From the NCBI GenBank assembly GCA_027592755.1, contig JAQCLE010000001.1:1-64000 (forward strand): 64,000 bases of DNA, written 5' to 3'. This stretch comes from Bacteroidota bacterium (lineage in GTDB: Bacteria > Bacteroidota > Bacteroidia > Cytophagales > Cyclobacteriaceae). Shown here in pieces: positions 8,883-17,714 of the stretch; within the stretch, counting starts at the first letter, position 1, and each line of letters begins with the position of its first letter. The notes beneath the pieces were generated by a model. That model was not told where the DNA came from. It ran no database searches and saw only the letters and a program-made list of their open reading frames with translations. Position numbers and translations under genes: made by a program.

Positions 8883-10127
8883 ATGATCAATTATAGCCAA
8901 TTTGAATTAGCCAACGGACTCAAGGTAATTGTCCACCAAGACAAGTCGACAAGTCTGGCGGCAATGAATCTCCTTTACAATGTTGGTTCAAGGGATGAAG
9001 ATCAGGATAAAACAGGATTTGCCCACTTATTTGAACACCTCATGTTCGGCGGATCAAAGAATATTGACAATTATGATGAACCATTGCAAAAGGTAGGTGG
9101 TGAGAATAACGCTTTTACAACCCCGGATATTACTAATTACTACCTTACAGTTCCCTCCATCAATCTTGAAACTGGTTTTTGGCTCGAATCCGATAGGATG
9201 CTAAGCCTCTCTTTTAGTCCTACCGTCCTGGAAGTTCAACGGAAAGTGGTAATCGAGGAGTTTAAACAACGGTATTTGAATCAACCTTATGGTGACACTT
9301 GGTTGAAACTCAGGCCTCTTGCCTATAAAACGCATCCTTATCAATGGGCAACAATAGGAAAAGAAATCAGTCATATAGAAAATGCTTCAATAGATGATGT
9401 GAGGGAATTCTTTTTCAAATTCTATCGGCCAAATAATGCCATTCTTGTTGTTGCGGGAAATGTTGATACCGATGATGTCAAACGGCTTTGTGCAAAATAT
9501 TTTGAACCAATACCAATAGGTGAAAAATATGTAAGGAATCTCTCAAAGGAGTTAATGCAAAAGGATGAAAGGTACATGGAAATAGTTGCAGATGTGCCAT
9601 TGAACGCCTTCAATAAAGTATTTCATATGCCCGCCCGAAATCATCCAGATTACCACGCTATCGATTTATTGTGTGATCTTTTGGGTCATGGAAACTCCTC
9701 GAGGTTATATGATCAGTTGGTGAAGAAAAGGAAGTTGTTCAATTCAATCGGCAGCTTCGTCACGGGATCCCTGGATCCGGGCTTGTTCGGGATAAGTGGA
9801 AAATTAAATGAGGGTGTTTCTTTTGATGATGCTAATTCAGCATTTTGGGAAGTAGTTGAAGCCTTGAAGGGGGATGAGGTAGCGCTAGAGGAGTTGAGAA
9901 AAGTTAAAAATCAAGCTCAAACATCTGCTGAATTTGGTGAGGTAGAACTACTCAATCGTGCAATGAATCTTGCAACTGCTACCGTGAGGGGTAATCCTGA
10001 ACTTGTTAACCTTGAAAAGAAGAGCATTGATAAGGTTACCACTACGGAGATTCAAGAAGTTGCGAATCAAATATTAACAAAGTCGAATTGCTCAACGCTT
10101 TACTACAAATCAAAATCAGCAGCATGA
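8883..10127 (+). CDS. M16-family zinc peptidase (processing-peptidase-like)
   Basis: This 414-residue protein carries the inverted zinc motif HLFEH (48-52) followed by LMFGG, with the downstream glutamate in VVIEEFKQR. The N-terminal M16 domain is followed by the inactive-type C-terminal half (FYRPNNAILVVAGNVD, then HGNSSRLYDQLV). There is no signal peptide, so a cytosolic role in peptide turnover is likely. Its length is that of a single-chain member such as PqqL/YmxG-like halves. It ends in an ATGA overlap with ispF at 10124, so the two are translationally coupled. The function in that pairing is unclear. Confidence 0.9.
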   Translation: MINYSQFELANGLKVIVHQDKSTSLAAMNLLYNVGSRDEDQDKTGFAHLFEHLMFGGSKNIDNYDEPLQKVGGENNAFTTPDITNYYLTVPSINLETGFWLESDRMLSLSFSPTVLEVQRKVVIEEFKQRYLNQPYGDTWLKLRPLAYKTHPYQWATIGKEISHIENASIDDVREFFFKFYRPNNAILVVAGNVDTDDVKRLCAKYFEPIPIGEKYVRNLSKELMQKDERYMEIVADVPLNAFNKVFHMPARNHPDYHAIDLLCDLLGHGNSSRLYDQLVKKRKLFNSIGSFVTGSLDPGLFGISGKLNEGVSFDDANSAFWEVVEALKGDEVALEELRKVKNQAQTSAEFGEVELLNRAMNLATATVRGNPELVNLEKKSIDKVTTTEIQEVANQILTKSNCSTLYYKSKSAA

Positions 10128-10600
10128 AAATAAGGGTAGGCACGGGATTTGATGTTCACCAATTGGAAGAAGGCTATGATTTATGGCTTGGGGGAATTAA
10201 AGTGCCACATACCAAAGGTGCGGTTGGACACTCCGATGCAGACGTTTTAATTCATGTCATCTGCGATGCTTTGTTGGGAGCTGCAAATTTGCGTGATATT
10301 GGATATCACTTTTCTGATACAGACCCTCAATACAAAGGAATTGATAGTAAAAAATTATTACACAAGGTCTGTGAACTTATCAAGAAAAAAGGCTTTAAAA
10401 TCGGAAATATTGACACTGTAATTTGCCTGCAAAAACCAAAGATAGGGCATCTGATTCCCGAGATGCAAAAATGTTTGGCAGAGGTAATGGGAATTGATAT
10501 TGATGATATTTCCATTAAGGCTACAACTACAGAAAAGTTAGGCTTCGTAGGAAAAGAGGAGGGTATTTCAGCTTATGCAACAGTCCTAATTCAAGGATAA
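10124..10600 (+). CDS. ispF: 2-C-methyl-D-erythritol 2,4-cyclodiphosphate synthase
   Basis: This enzyme cyclises CDP-methylerythritol 2-phosphate in the MEP pathway to isoprenoids. I start at the ATG that overlaps the M16 peptidase stop (158 aa), because MKIRVGTGFDVHQL is the conserved N-terminus. Zinc ligands come from DVH (Asp9, His11) and GHSDADVLIH. DIGYHFSDTDPQYKG is the substrate loop and TTTEKLGFVGKEEGI is the C-terminal signature. Together with ispE at 56 kb it shows that the organism uses the MEP route, which feeds uppS (34.7 kb) and the UbiA enzyme (17.7 kb). Confidence 0.97.
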   Translation: MKIRVGTGFDVHQLEEGYDLWLGGIKVPHTKGAVGHSDADVLIHVICDALLGAANLRDIGYHFSDTDPQYKGIDSKKLLHKVCELIKKKGFKIGNIDTVICLQKPKIGHLIPEMQKCLAEVMGIDIDDISIKATTTEKLGFVGKEEGISAYATVLIQG

Positions 10601-10615
10601 TCCTGACTTTTCGGA

Positions 10616-11833
10616 TTAAAACAAAGCCTCCTTAAAGAAAAGTTCTGCCACTATAAAGGAAATAACTGAAATGACGAATCCGAACATGAAAATGGTATAA
10701 GACAACCGAAGGAATTTGTATTTCTTACCCAGAACTTTCCCAAGAAAGTAGATGTCTTTAATCAGGCTGTTATAGAGATATTGGCCGTCTTTCATCAGTT
10801 CATTCATCGCCCAGGTGTATTCACTCAGTTCCATGCCATGGAAGTTTCCAAAAAAAAGAAGATTGGTTTTTTTATTATTGATATCGTCTTTTGTGAATTT
10901 ACCCCGCGATACATTCGGTCTTGTCGCCAGAATTGCAAATACGATCGTAATCAGGCACACCACAGTAAGGATTACTGCCGGTATTACCATGTAGGGATAC
11001 TCCTCAAGTTTGCGATAAAGAACCGTGATCAGGATTGATAATATGATTGAGTTGATGGAAATCATAATATTAGCCTTGTTGTCGGCCATAGCACTTAATT
11101 CAAGATGGTTTTTCGAGGTGATCCGAAACATCGTTTGCATTCCCCGTTCGGGATTTTCCTCTTTGGCTTTTTTATTTTTGGCCTCTAGTTTTTCTATCTG
11201 TTTCTGGAGTTTTTGAATTTGATCCTGATCATCCATCATGGCTAGCTTTTTATTAATTTTCATCAAATTTTCCTGTTTCCCTTCTTCAAAATTCTTCCGG
11301 GCATAGTCTGTAAAATAGTGATGGTTCTCAATGAATTTTTTATTCAACTTTAACCACTCTCTCTTGCCATACTTGTCACCCTGAGTTTGCTCCCATTCTA
11401 GCTTGAGGAGTTCTGCCTTTTTAAAATATTCAATTGTTGAAATGTGGTAAAGATCTGCGTCACAAATAATCTTTTCCAGTTTGCTCTTTGGGTTCTGTGG
11501 CATTACAGTAGCCCTGATGCAGCTCTCAACTAACTTTGCTTTTACACTACTATAGCCGAATTTTTTAAAAAACTCATGAGCTAACTTAATGCTATTGGCT
11601 TCATGGTTTTTTAGATCTACTGTGTAACCCAAGTCGTGAAACCAACCTGCCAATTGCACAATTTCAAGCTCATCACGGCTTAGGTTTTCGTTCGCACCGA
11701 TAACCGAAACAGCCCCGACTACGTCATATGTATGTTCAAGGGTGTGATAAGTGAGCGTATTGGGTAGCTTCTTGGAGAGTAATTCCTCCGCGTACTTTTT
11801 TGCCTCTACTATTATTTCCTTTTCTTTATTCAT
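10616..11833 (-). CDS. HD-domain phosphohydrolase fused to a Pycsar-effector-type (PycTM) membrane domain
   Basis: The start is the ATG at 11833 (405 aa). Residues ~1-180 form an HD domain with the full metal set: HTLEH (His30, His34), FHDLG (His66-Asp67) and CDADLYH (Asp125, Asp127). A charged coiled-coil linker spans about 188-232. Then comes SKNHLELSAMADNKANIMI, two membrane helices (~256-273 and ~281-303), ATRPNVSRGKFTKDDI, LLFFGNFHGM and a third helix (~376-398). That second half matches what I know of the Pfam PycTM (Pycsar effector) family. Pycsar effectors respond to cCMP/cUMP, but no nucleotide cyclase lies nearby. Housekeeping genes flank it, and the HD-PycTM fusion recurs in Bacteroidota, so a role other than phage defence is likely. 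The HD substrate is unknown. Confidence 0.85.
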   Translation of the reverse strand: MNKEKEIIVEAKKYAEELLSKKLPNTLTYHTLEHTYDVVGAVSVIGANENLSRDELEIVQLAGWFHDLGYTVDLKNHEANSIKLAHEFFKKFGYSSVKAKLVESCIRATVMPQNPKSKLEKIICDADLYHISTIEYFKKAELLKLEWEQTQGDKYGKREWLKLNKKFIENHHYFTDYARKNFEEGKQENLMKINKKLAMMDDQDQIQKLQKQIEKLEAKNKKAKEENPERGMQTMFRITSKNHLELSAMADNKANIMISINSIILSILITVLYRKLEEYPYMVIPAVILTVVCLITIVFAILATRPNVSRGKFTKDDINNKKTNLLFFGNFHGMELSEYTWAMNELMKDGQYLYNSLIKDIYFLGKVLGKKYKFLRLSYTIFMFGFVISVISFIVAELFFKEALF

Positions 11834-11950
11834 CAGATTATTTCCGATCAAGTGAAATTAAGTAAATAATAATGTATTTTGTATCTAACTGCTTCTAATC
11901 AAGCATTATTACCTTTCAACAATTATAGATTGAAATCTTCAAGTAAACTT

Positions 11951-12865
11951 TTGAAATCTAATCTTATCACCGGTCTCCTGTTAATTTTTACACAGGTTCT
12001 CATTTCCTCTTGTGCAAAACAAAAACAGTCAGCAGCCGATGAGCTTTATCTTGTTACTGAAGGCACAAGAACTAAGTACGATCTATTAAACCCGAGTAAA
12101 AAGTTCCTCCTTCCGTATGTTCTTGAAGAGGTCTCAGGTTTGTCATTTTATAAAAATGATATCATCGCTTGTATTCAGGATGAAAGCGGAAAAATTTTCT
12201 TTTATGATATCAATGAAGAAAAAATAACCCATACGATATTATTCGAGTATAGTGGTGACTATGAGGGTATTGAGATCATTAACAACTCAGTCTTTGTCGT
12301 CAAGAGCAATGGGGATCTCTTCAACCTTAATATAGATTTTGATGTTGAGAAGAGTCAAGCCAGTAAAATAGAAACAGCATTTGACTCGAAAAACAACATT
12401 GAAGGTTTGGGCTTTGATGCGACAAAAGGAAAATTGATTTTGGTTACAAAAGATCAGGCTGGATTAGATGATAAAAAAGACAAAGACTCGAGGGGAGTTT
12501 ATTCCTTCGATTTGGACAAGATGAAATTGGATGCTAAACCACTTTTTGTTGTCACAATGGAAGAACGAAGGGATTTCTATAAAAAGAATAATCCTGAAAA
12601 TTCTTATGATGACAAACGGCTTCTTTTTAAACCTTCAGGCATTGCTGTCCACCCAATCGATGGTAATTATTATATTCTTGCTTCTGTTGGTAAAATCTTG
12701 TTGGTGGTTTCATCCGCTGGAGATATTATTGAATCGTACACTATCAAACCAGGAATATTGACGCAGCCAGAAGGAATTTGTTTTGCACCTGATGGCACCA
12801 TGTACATAGCAAGTGAAGGCGATGGAGACAGGGGGTTCATGCTGAGGTTTGATATGTTGAAATGA
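11951..12865 (+). CDS. SdiA-regulated-like beta-propeller lipoprotein
   Basis: No ATG precedes the conserved part, and the TTG at 11951 gives a good lipoprotein signal (MKSNLITGLL... then LISSC, Cys21). The frame is open further up to a TTG at 11879. The mature 280-odd residues contain EVSGLSFYKNDIIACIQDE, YEGIEIINNSVFVVKSNG, NIEGLGFD and PEGICFAPDGTMYIASEG. These are the propeller blades of the SdiA-regulated family (PF06977), which is often linked to esterase-like or phytase-like propellers. It overlaps the phosphatase at 12862 by ATGA, so the pair is probably one operon acting in the envelope on phosphorylated compounds. That role is inference. Confidence 0.75.
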   Translation: MKSNLITGLLLIFTQVLISSCAKQKQSAADELYLVTEGTRTKYDLLNPSKKFLLPYVLEEVSGLSFYKNDIIACIQDESGKIFFYDINEEKITHTILFEYSGDYEGIEIINNSVFVVKSNGDLFNLNIDFDVEKSQASKIETAFDSKNNIEGLGFDATKGKLILVTKDQAGLDDKKDKDSRGVYSFDLDKMKLDAKPLFVVTMEERRDFYKKNNPENSYDDKRLLFKPSGIAVHPIDGNYYILASVGKILLVVSSAGDIIESYTIKPGILTQPEGICFAPDGTMYIASEGDGDRGFMLRFDMLK

Positions 12866-13980
12866 AAAAGAGTCTTATTGCTTTTTTTATACTGCTGTTT
12901 GCTGATGAAGTATCTGGACAACAGCCAGATGGCTCCCACCTAACTTATTCCGTTTTTCTCATCGGCGATGCCGGAGAATATAAGTCAGCCAGAGATGATG
13001 TATTGAAACTGGCTGCGGAGCAGGTCAGGATTGCCGGAGAGAAGTCAACAATTATTTTTCTCGGCGACAACATCTATCAAAAAGGGCTTCCTCCGGAAGG
13101 TGATCCAGACCGGAAGTACCTGGAAGGAAAGTTGACACCACAATTGGATGTAATCATCAATTCTCCAGGCAGTGGTTACATTATCCCAGGAAATCACGAT
13201 TGGTATAAATCAAAAGAAAAGGGATTAGCTGCTATTAAAGAACAAGGAAAGTTCGCCAGGGATTTTACGGGAGATAGCGAGGTATTCCTACCTAAAGATG
13301 GCTGTCCTGGACCAATTGATGTAAAATTGACAGAGGATATAATTCTGGTAGTAATTGATTCTCAATGGCCACTTCATAAATATAACAAACCTGGCATCGG
13401 TTCGAATTGCCGTTATCAGACATTGGAAGAAATGCAGAAGGGCATCGACGACATTATTAAAGAAAACCAGACAAAAAAGTTGATCGTAGCTGCCCATCAT
13501 CCCATCTATACTTATGGAAATCATGCAGGCATATTTTCATTTAAAACGCATGTTTTCCCTCTGACTGATCCCTTTGGAGCACTTTTCATCCCCCTTCCAA
13601 TTGTTGGTTCTATTTATCCGATTTATCGAAAAGTTATCGGTAACGATCAGGATATTACAGGTAAACTGAACAGGGCGGTAATGAATCCCATACGAAAAAG
13701 CCTTGAAACGCATCCGATGGCTATTCATGTTTCAGGCCATGAACATGCCTTGGAGCATATAGTTTCGAACAACGTTAACTATATTGTCAGTGGATCGGGT
13801 TCTAAAACGGAATATGTCAGGAAGAAAAAACTGGCCAAATATGCCAGGTCAGAGAATGGTTTCAGCAGGATTAATTTCTATACCAGTGGAGAAGCCTGGG
13901 TTGAATTTTGGGTAGTTGACAAAGTGAAACCTAAAGGTTATTTGGATTATGAAGCGATACTTTTTCAATCTCAAAACTGA
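12862..13980 (+). CDS. Secreted calcineurin-like metallophosphoesterase
   Basis: This 372-residue exported protein (signal peptide cut near VSGQ) has all metallophosphoesterase motifs: IGDAGE, FLGDNIYQKG, PGNHDW, AAHHPIYTYG and SGHEHALEH. These bind a dinuclear metal centre for phosphomonoester or diester hydrolysis in the periplasm. The layout resembles purple-acid-phosphatase-like proteins of Bacteroidota. Its start overlaps the stop of the upstream propeller lipoprotein, which supports a shared job. The actual substrate cannot be read from sequence. Confidence 0.88.
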   Translation: MKKSLIAFFILLFADEVSGQQPDGSHLTYSVFLIGDAGEYKSARDDVLKLAAEQVRIAGEKSTIIFLGDNIYQKGLPPEGDPDRKYLEGKLTPQLDVIINSPGSGYIIPGNHDWYKSKEKGLAAIKEQGKFARDFTGDSEVFLPKDGCPGPIDVKLTEDIILVVIDSQWPLHKYNKPGIGSNCRYQTLEEMQKGIDDIIKENQTKKLIVAAHHPIYTYGNHAGIFSFKTHVFPLTDPFGALFIPLPIVGSIYPIYRKVIGNDQDITGKLNRAVMNPIRKSLETHPMAIHVSGHEHALEHIVSNNVNYIVSGSGSKTEYVRKKKLAKYARSENGFSRINFYTSGEAWVEFWVVDKVKPKGYLDYEAILFQSQN

Positions 13981-14012
13981 CATTCTTTTTTACAATACTT
14001 CTTCTTGAAAAA

Positions 14013-14330
14013 ATGATTGACTATATCATCGTACCGTCTGTAATATTGGTGGTTGGTCTTGCGCTCACCTTCTTTCCTCCTAAAAATAAGATGAGCAGAT
14101 ATGGTTACCGTACTGAAGCAGCCATGAAAAGTCAGGAAACCTGGGATTTAGCACAAATTTTGGCGGGGAGGCACTTTATTTATTCGGGATTGCTATCAAC
14201 TATTTCATTCTTAATTGTGTTTACTTATTCCCCATCAAATGCATCACGTCTCATGGCAATCGTGATACCCGTCCTGATGGTTTTTACTTCAATATTTTTT
14301 ATTGAGCGCATTTTGAAGAAGCTGGAATGA
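14013..14330 (+). CDS. SdpI/YhfL-family small membrane protein
   Basis: This 105-residue protein has one membrane helix at the N-terminus and two more after residue 50. Between them lies the family hallmark RYGYRTEAAMKSQETWDLAQ, with the usual GYRT and W. SdpI of Bacillus is an immunity protein against the SdpC toxin, but stand-alone homologues in other phyla have no assigned role and no sdpC-like gene is present here. It sits 30 bases after the phosphatase and ends head-to-head against the thioesterase. Confidence 0.85.
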   Translation: MIDYIIVPSVILVVGLALTFFPPKNKMSRYGYRTEAAMKSQETWDLAQILAGRHFIYSGLLSTISFLIVFTYSPSNASRLMAIVIPVLMVFTSIFFIERILKKLE

Positions 14331-14846
14331 TCATTTGAAAATATTTTGAATTTTATTTTTGCTACTATCAAATACTCTGATAGCAATTACTTCGGCTTCA
14401 ACAGTTTTAATTCCCTCACAATAGAAATCACAATGTAAGGTCGTTTTCCGATCCTTGACTTCTATCACCTGAGCTCTTAACTCTACAGGTTTGTCATTGG
14501 CTGTGGGTTCAAGGTATTTTATGTTAAGGGAGCCTGTTGCATACCTGTATTCTGGTTCGGAATCCAATGGACGACCTTCGGACTTGTAGGCGTGCGCCAT
14601 GGCGGATCCCATACAATGACAATCAATTAAAGTAGCTATGATGCCACCATTCATCAGCTTCGGCCATCCGTGATATTTCTCCTTTGATTGCCAGGCGCAA
14701 ACGGCTTCTTCACCTTCCCAAAAGCTCTTAATCTGAAGCCCATCCCTATTATGAATGCCACATCCAAAACAGACATTTCCGGGCATATGGTTCTGGAAAT
14801 ATTCTTTGTTCTTCAAAGTTTTCAGGTTTGTAGTTTGAACAACCAA
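14331..14846 (-). CDS. Hotdog-fold thioesterase (PaaI-like)
   Basis: This 171-residue acyl-CoA thioesterase-like protein begins with a cysteine-bearing segment (MPGNVCFGCGIHNRDGLQIK) typical of one PaaI-related branch. The hotdog core follows: WPKLMNGGIIATLIDCHCMG on the central helix, then SLNIKYLEPT and AQVIEVKDRKTTLHCDFYCEG. The NGGIIATLID segment carries the expected catalytic Asp. The start at 14846 is a TTG; homologous residues precede the first ATG, so an upstream start is preferred but uncertain. Its stop directly abuts that of the SdpI gene. Confidence 0.85.
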   Translation of the reverse strand: MVVQTTNLKTLKNKEYFQNHMPGNVCFGCGIHNRDGLQIKSFWEGEEAVCAWQSKEKYHGWPKLMNGGIIATLIDCHCMGSAMAHAYKSEGRPLDSEPEYRYATGSLNIKYLEPTANDKPVELRAQVIEVKDRKTTLHCDFYCEGIKTVEAEVIAIRVFDSSKNKIQNIFK

Positions 14847-14903
14847 GATAATATTTGAAAAACAAATTCATGATTCTTGTAACTTAGTTATGACATTTTA
14901 AGA

Positions 14904-15797
14904 ATGGTAAATATCATAGACCTCCATTTTCAAGGATATTCCAAAGCGATAGCTGCTTTTCTGGTTGAATCTGGTGATGGGCCAGTGTTGATCGAAACCG
15001 GGCCATATTCTACATTCCATACCTTGGAAAAAGGGATTCAGAATCTGGGATATAGGGTGAGGGACATACGCCATGTTTTGCTTACACATATTCATTTTGA
15101 CCATGCGGGAGCCGCATGGGCCCTTGCAAAACAAGGAGCGAAAATTTATCTCCATCCCTTTGGCGCAAAACACATGGAGGAACCTTCCAGGCTATATGAG
15201 TCTGCCCGAAGGATATATAAAGACAAAATGGATTCACTTTGGGGCAAAATGGAACCGATTAAAAAGGATCACCTGTTTCAAATGCCAAACAAGGAATCAT
15301 TAAAAATTGGTGGCCTGAAACTCGTTGCTCATCACACACCAGGACATGCAACACATCACATCGCCTGGCAGGTGGAGGATATACTTTTTACCGGTGATGT
15401 TGCAGGGATAAGGATTCAGGATGGACCGATTATGCCACCCTGCCCTCCTCCTGATATTAATTTAGAAGACTGGAAGAAATCAATAGATGTGATTAGGGGC
15501 TTGAAACTCCGACACATTTATCTTACTCACTATGCTGAATTTACTGATATCAGTGATCATTTGGACCAATTGGAAAAATGCCTGGATGATTGGGCCCAAT
15601 GGATTAGAATCGCATGGGAAAAGGGCAGAACTCATGAAGAAATTACACCAGATTTTCAGAGCTATGTAGCTCATCAATTAAGAGATGCGGGATTATCCGA
15701 CGGGAATATCGCAAAGTACGAAGCCGCTAATCCTTCCTGGATGAGTGTTGCAGGTCTAATCCGATACTGGACCAAAAAACAAGAGCTTGATAGTTAA
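14904..15797 (+). CDS. MBL-fold metallo-hydrolase
   Basis: This 297-residue cytosolic protein has the full metallo-beta-lactamase-fold set: THIHFDHAGA (about residues 55-64), TPGHATHHI, LFTGDVAGI and YLTHYAEF. It should bind two metal ions and hydrolyse a thioester, phosphodiester or similar bond. The C-terminal ~80 residues are helical and contain YVAHQLRDAGLSD. The closest type I can name is the general hydroxyacylglutathione-hydrolase-like group; bacillithiol adducts are possible substrates in this phylum, but nothing here proves it. It overlaps the SDR gene by four bases, tail to tail. Confidence 0.88.
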   Translation: MVNIIDLHFQGYSKAIAAFLVESGDGPVLIETGPYSTFHTLEKGIQNLGYRVRDIRHVLLTHIHFDHAGAAWALAKQGAKIYLHPFGAKHMEEPSRLYESARRIYKDKMDSLWGKMEPIKKDHLFQMPNKESLKIGGLKLVAHHTPGHATHHIAWQVEDILFTGDVAGIRIQDGPIMPPCPPPDINLEDWKKSIDVIRGLKLRHIYLTHYAEFTDISDHLDQLEKCLDDWAQWIRIAWEKGRTHEEITPDFQSYVAHQLRDAGLSDGNIAKYEAANPSWMSVAGLIRYWTKKQELDS

Positions 15798-16681
15798 AGT
15801 TGTTTTGCCAAGATTGCCAGTCCCTCTGTAAAGGTGCTAGGTACATAGCCTAAATCAAGACGAGCTTTCTCTATAATGAAACCTGTTTTAGCGGGCCTTT
15901 TGGCTGGCTGAGTGAATGTCGTTGAATCCACTTTTTCAATCAATGACTTGTCCAGCTGAAAAAATTCTGCCGTTTTAATCGCCAATTCATATGGGGTAAG
16001 CATATCACTCCCAGAGATATTAAAAATTCCCCTGGCATCTTTTTGTGCGATTAGGTAACATCCAAGAGCTAAATCTTCAGCCAGTGTAGGTGTCCGCCAT
16101 TGATCATCCACTATTTTCAAATGCTTTCCCTGCTCTAAGCTATTCTTTACCCATAGAACGATATTAGAACGGATTATCTTATTTACAATCCCATAGACCA
16201 ATACCGTCCTGGCAATCGCCCAATTTAGATTACTTGCTTCTACTATTTTCTCTCCTGCCAATTTGCTTTCACCATAGTAACTCAAAGGGTTAGGTATTGC
16301 CTGTTCATCATAAGGGCCATTTTCACCGTCAAAAATGAAATCGGTGCTAATATGGATCAATTTGATGCTATGTTCCTGACATATCGTCACAAGGTGAGAT
16401 ACGGCTTCAACATTTAGTGCCCAGCATTCTTTTTTATCAGTCTCGCACTGATCAACATTTGTCATCGCTGCAGTATTAATAATCACATCGGGTTGATGTT
16501 TTGATGCAATTTCAGATACCTGATTTTTGCAAGTAATGTCCAGTTCGGAATAGATATAATTTGCGCAAATATTCCTGTCAGGGCCTTTAGAAGTCGCGAT
16601 GACTTTATCGTTGTTCTTCAAAGCTAGTTGAATCAGCTTTTGGCCTAAAAGCCCATTTGCACCGGTTATTAATACTTTCAC
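15794..16681 (-). CDS. SDR reductase related to dTDP-4-dehydrorhamnose reductase (RfbD-like)
   Basis: This 295-residue NAD(P)H-dependent reductase opens with a Rossmann motif (MKVLITGANGLLGQKL) and has DVIINTAAMTNVDQCE, HISTDFIFDG and the catalytic YGESK (Tyr136, Lys140). These match RfbD, the last enzyme of dTDP-L-rhamnose synthesis. The other rfb genes are absent here, and stand-alone members of this family are common in Bacteroidota, so nucleotide-sugar reduction is likely but rhamnose is not proven. It lies six bases downstream of the cyclophilin gene, probably in one transcript. Confidence 0.85.
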   Translation of the reverse strand: MKVLITGANGLLGQKLIQLALKNNDKVIATSKGPDRNICANYIYSELDITCKNQVSEIASKHQPDVIINTAAMTNVDQCETDKKECWALNVEAVSHLVTICQEHSIKLIHISTDFIFDGENGPYDEQAIPNPLSYYGESKLAGEKIVEASNLNWAIARTVLVYGIVNKIIRSNIVLWVKNSLEQGKHLKIVDDQWRTPTLAEDLALGCYLIAQKDARGIFNISGSDMLTPYELAIKTAEFFQLDKSLIEKVDSTTFTQPAKRPAKTGFIIEKARLDLGYVPSTFTEGLAILAKQL

Positions 16682-16687
16682 AAATCT

Positions 16688-17551
16688 TTAGTTGGATTCA
16701 AGGGCATATTGATATCCATATTTTTCTGTGATTTCCTTTTTTGGGACTTCTTCAAGATTTATTTCCATAATAATATCCTGAAGCGGCCTATCCCTGCTAT
16801 CGGTACTTTGAGAAGCAATTTTGTCAATTATTTCAAGGCCTTCAACGACCTTCCCAAAGACTGTATAGCCGTCATCAAGATGCGGGACACCCCCGGTCGT
16901 GGTGTAGACCTCAACTCGATCGGCCGAGAAATCTCTCGAAAAAGTAGTGCCCAAGGCTGTTTCCATAGTTGGTTTTAGGCTCATCAGTTTTTCAAGGTAA
17001 GCATCCTGGTTAGTTTGGTATAGGTTGATCAGTTCATTCCTTAAAATGGTATCACCTGTAGATTCCAGGTAGTTCCCAATAGATGATGCCAGTTTATTGA
17101 GATCTGTTGTGAGTTCAGCGTTAGTATATTTCTTACCCTGGACGATATAAAATTGGCTACCACTGGATTCTTTTTGAGGGTTTTGGTTATCTCCCATTCT
17201 GGCAGCAGATAATGCACCTTTTTTATGGATCAGACTGCGGTTAAATTCGGCTGGAATTGTATACCCCGGACCACCAGATCCAAGGGGCTGCCCAGGTTTG
17301 GCATTTCTAGAATCAGGATCACCACCCTGGATCATGAACCCTTCTATTACCCGATGAAAAATCAGGCTGTCATAAAATCCGGACTTCACAAGCTTAATAA
17401 AGTTTTCTTTGTGTTTTGGTGTCTGGTCATGAAGTACAGCCTTCATTTCGCCAAAGCTTGTCTTGATTATTATCAGCGTATCTTTGTCTCCTCCTCCGTT
17501 ACATGATGTTAGGAATATCAGATAAATCGAAATCAATTGAATAATGCGCAT
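16688..17551 (-). CDS. Cyclophilin-type peptidyl-prolyl isomerase, lipoprotein
   Basis: This 287-residue protein has a lipobox (FLTSC, Cys17), which places it in the periplasm or on a membrane. The cyclophilin domain includes FHRVIEGFMIQGGDP, GPGYTIPAEFN, SSGSQFYIVQGKKYT and DDGYTVFGKVVEGLE. An insertion of about 65 residues after the FYIVQGK strand (roughly 145-205, containing two helical stretches) separates the halves, as in many Bacteroidota cyclophilin lipoproteins. The active-site Arg and the QFYI pocket are present. It probably assists folding of exported proteins. Confidence 0.92.
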   Translation of the reverse strand: MRIIQLISIYLIFLTSCNGGGDKDTLIIIKTSFGEMKAVLHDQTPKHKENFIKLVKSGFYDSLIFHRVIEGFMIQGGDPDSRNAKPGQPLGSGGPGYTIPAEFNRSLIHKKGALSAARMGDNQNPQKESSGSQFYIVQGKKYTNAELTTDLNKLASSIGNYLESTGDTILRNELINLYQTNQDAYLEKLMSLKPTMETALGTTFSRDFSADRVEVYTTTGGVPHLDDGYTVFGKVVEGLEIIDKIASQSTDSRDRPLQDIIMEINLEEVPKKEITEKYGYQYALESN

Positions 17552-17714
17552 GGGTAAATTTGGTTTGAGGTTTAAAATTAACTACCCATTACATTAAATC
17601 CTTCTACTGAGCAGACACAATTAACTTTAAGCTTATATATTATTATTTTTCAATCAGGAAGTAGATGGATAGTGTTCCGCATCCTGCTTGATTTAAGTTA
17701 GAATCAAAAATAGT

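Noticed and set aside
10616-11833. A complete Pycsar phage-defence operon
   Set aside because: Only the effector-like domain is present. No uridylate or cytidylate cyclase lies within several genes on either side, and all neighbours are housekeeping genes.
14013-14330. SdpI as immunity gene of a killing-factor system
   Set aside because: No SdpC-like toxin or SdpAB homologue is nearby, and solitary SdpI-family genes are widespread.
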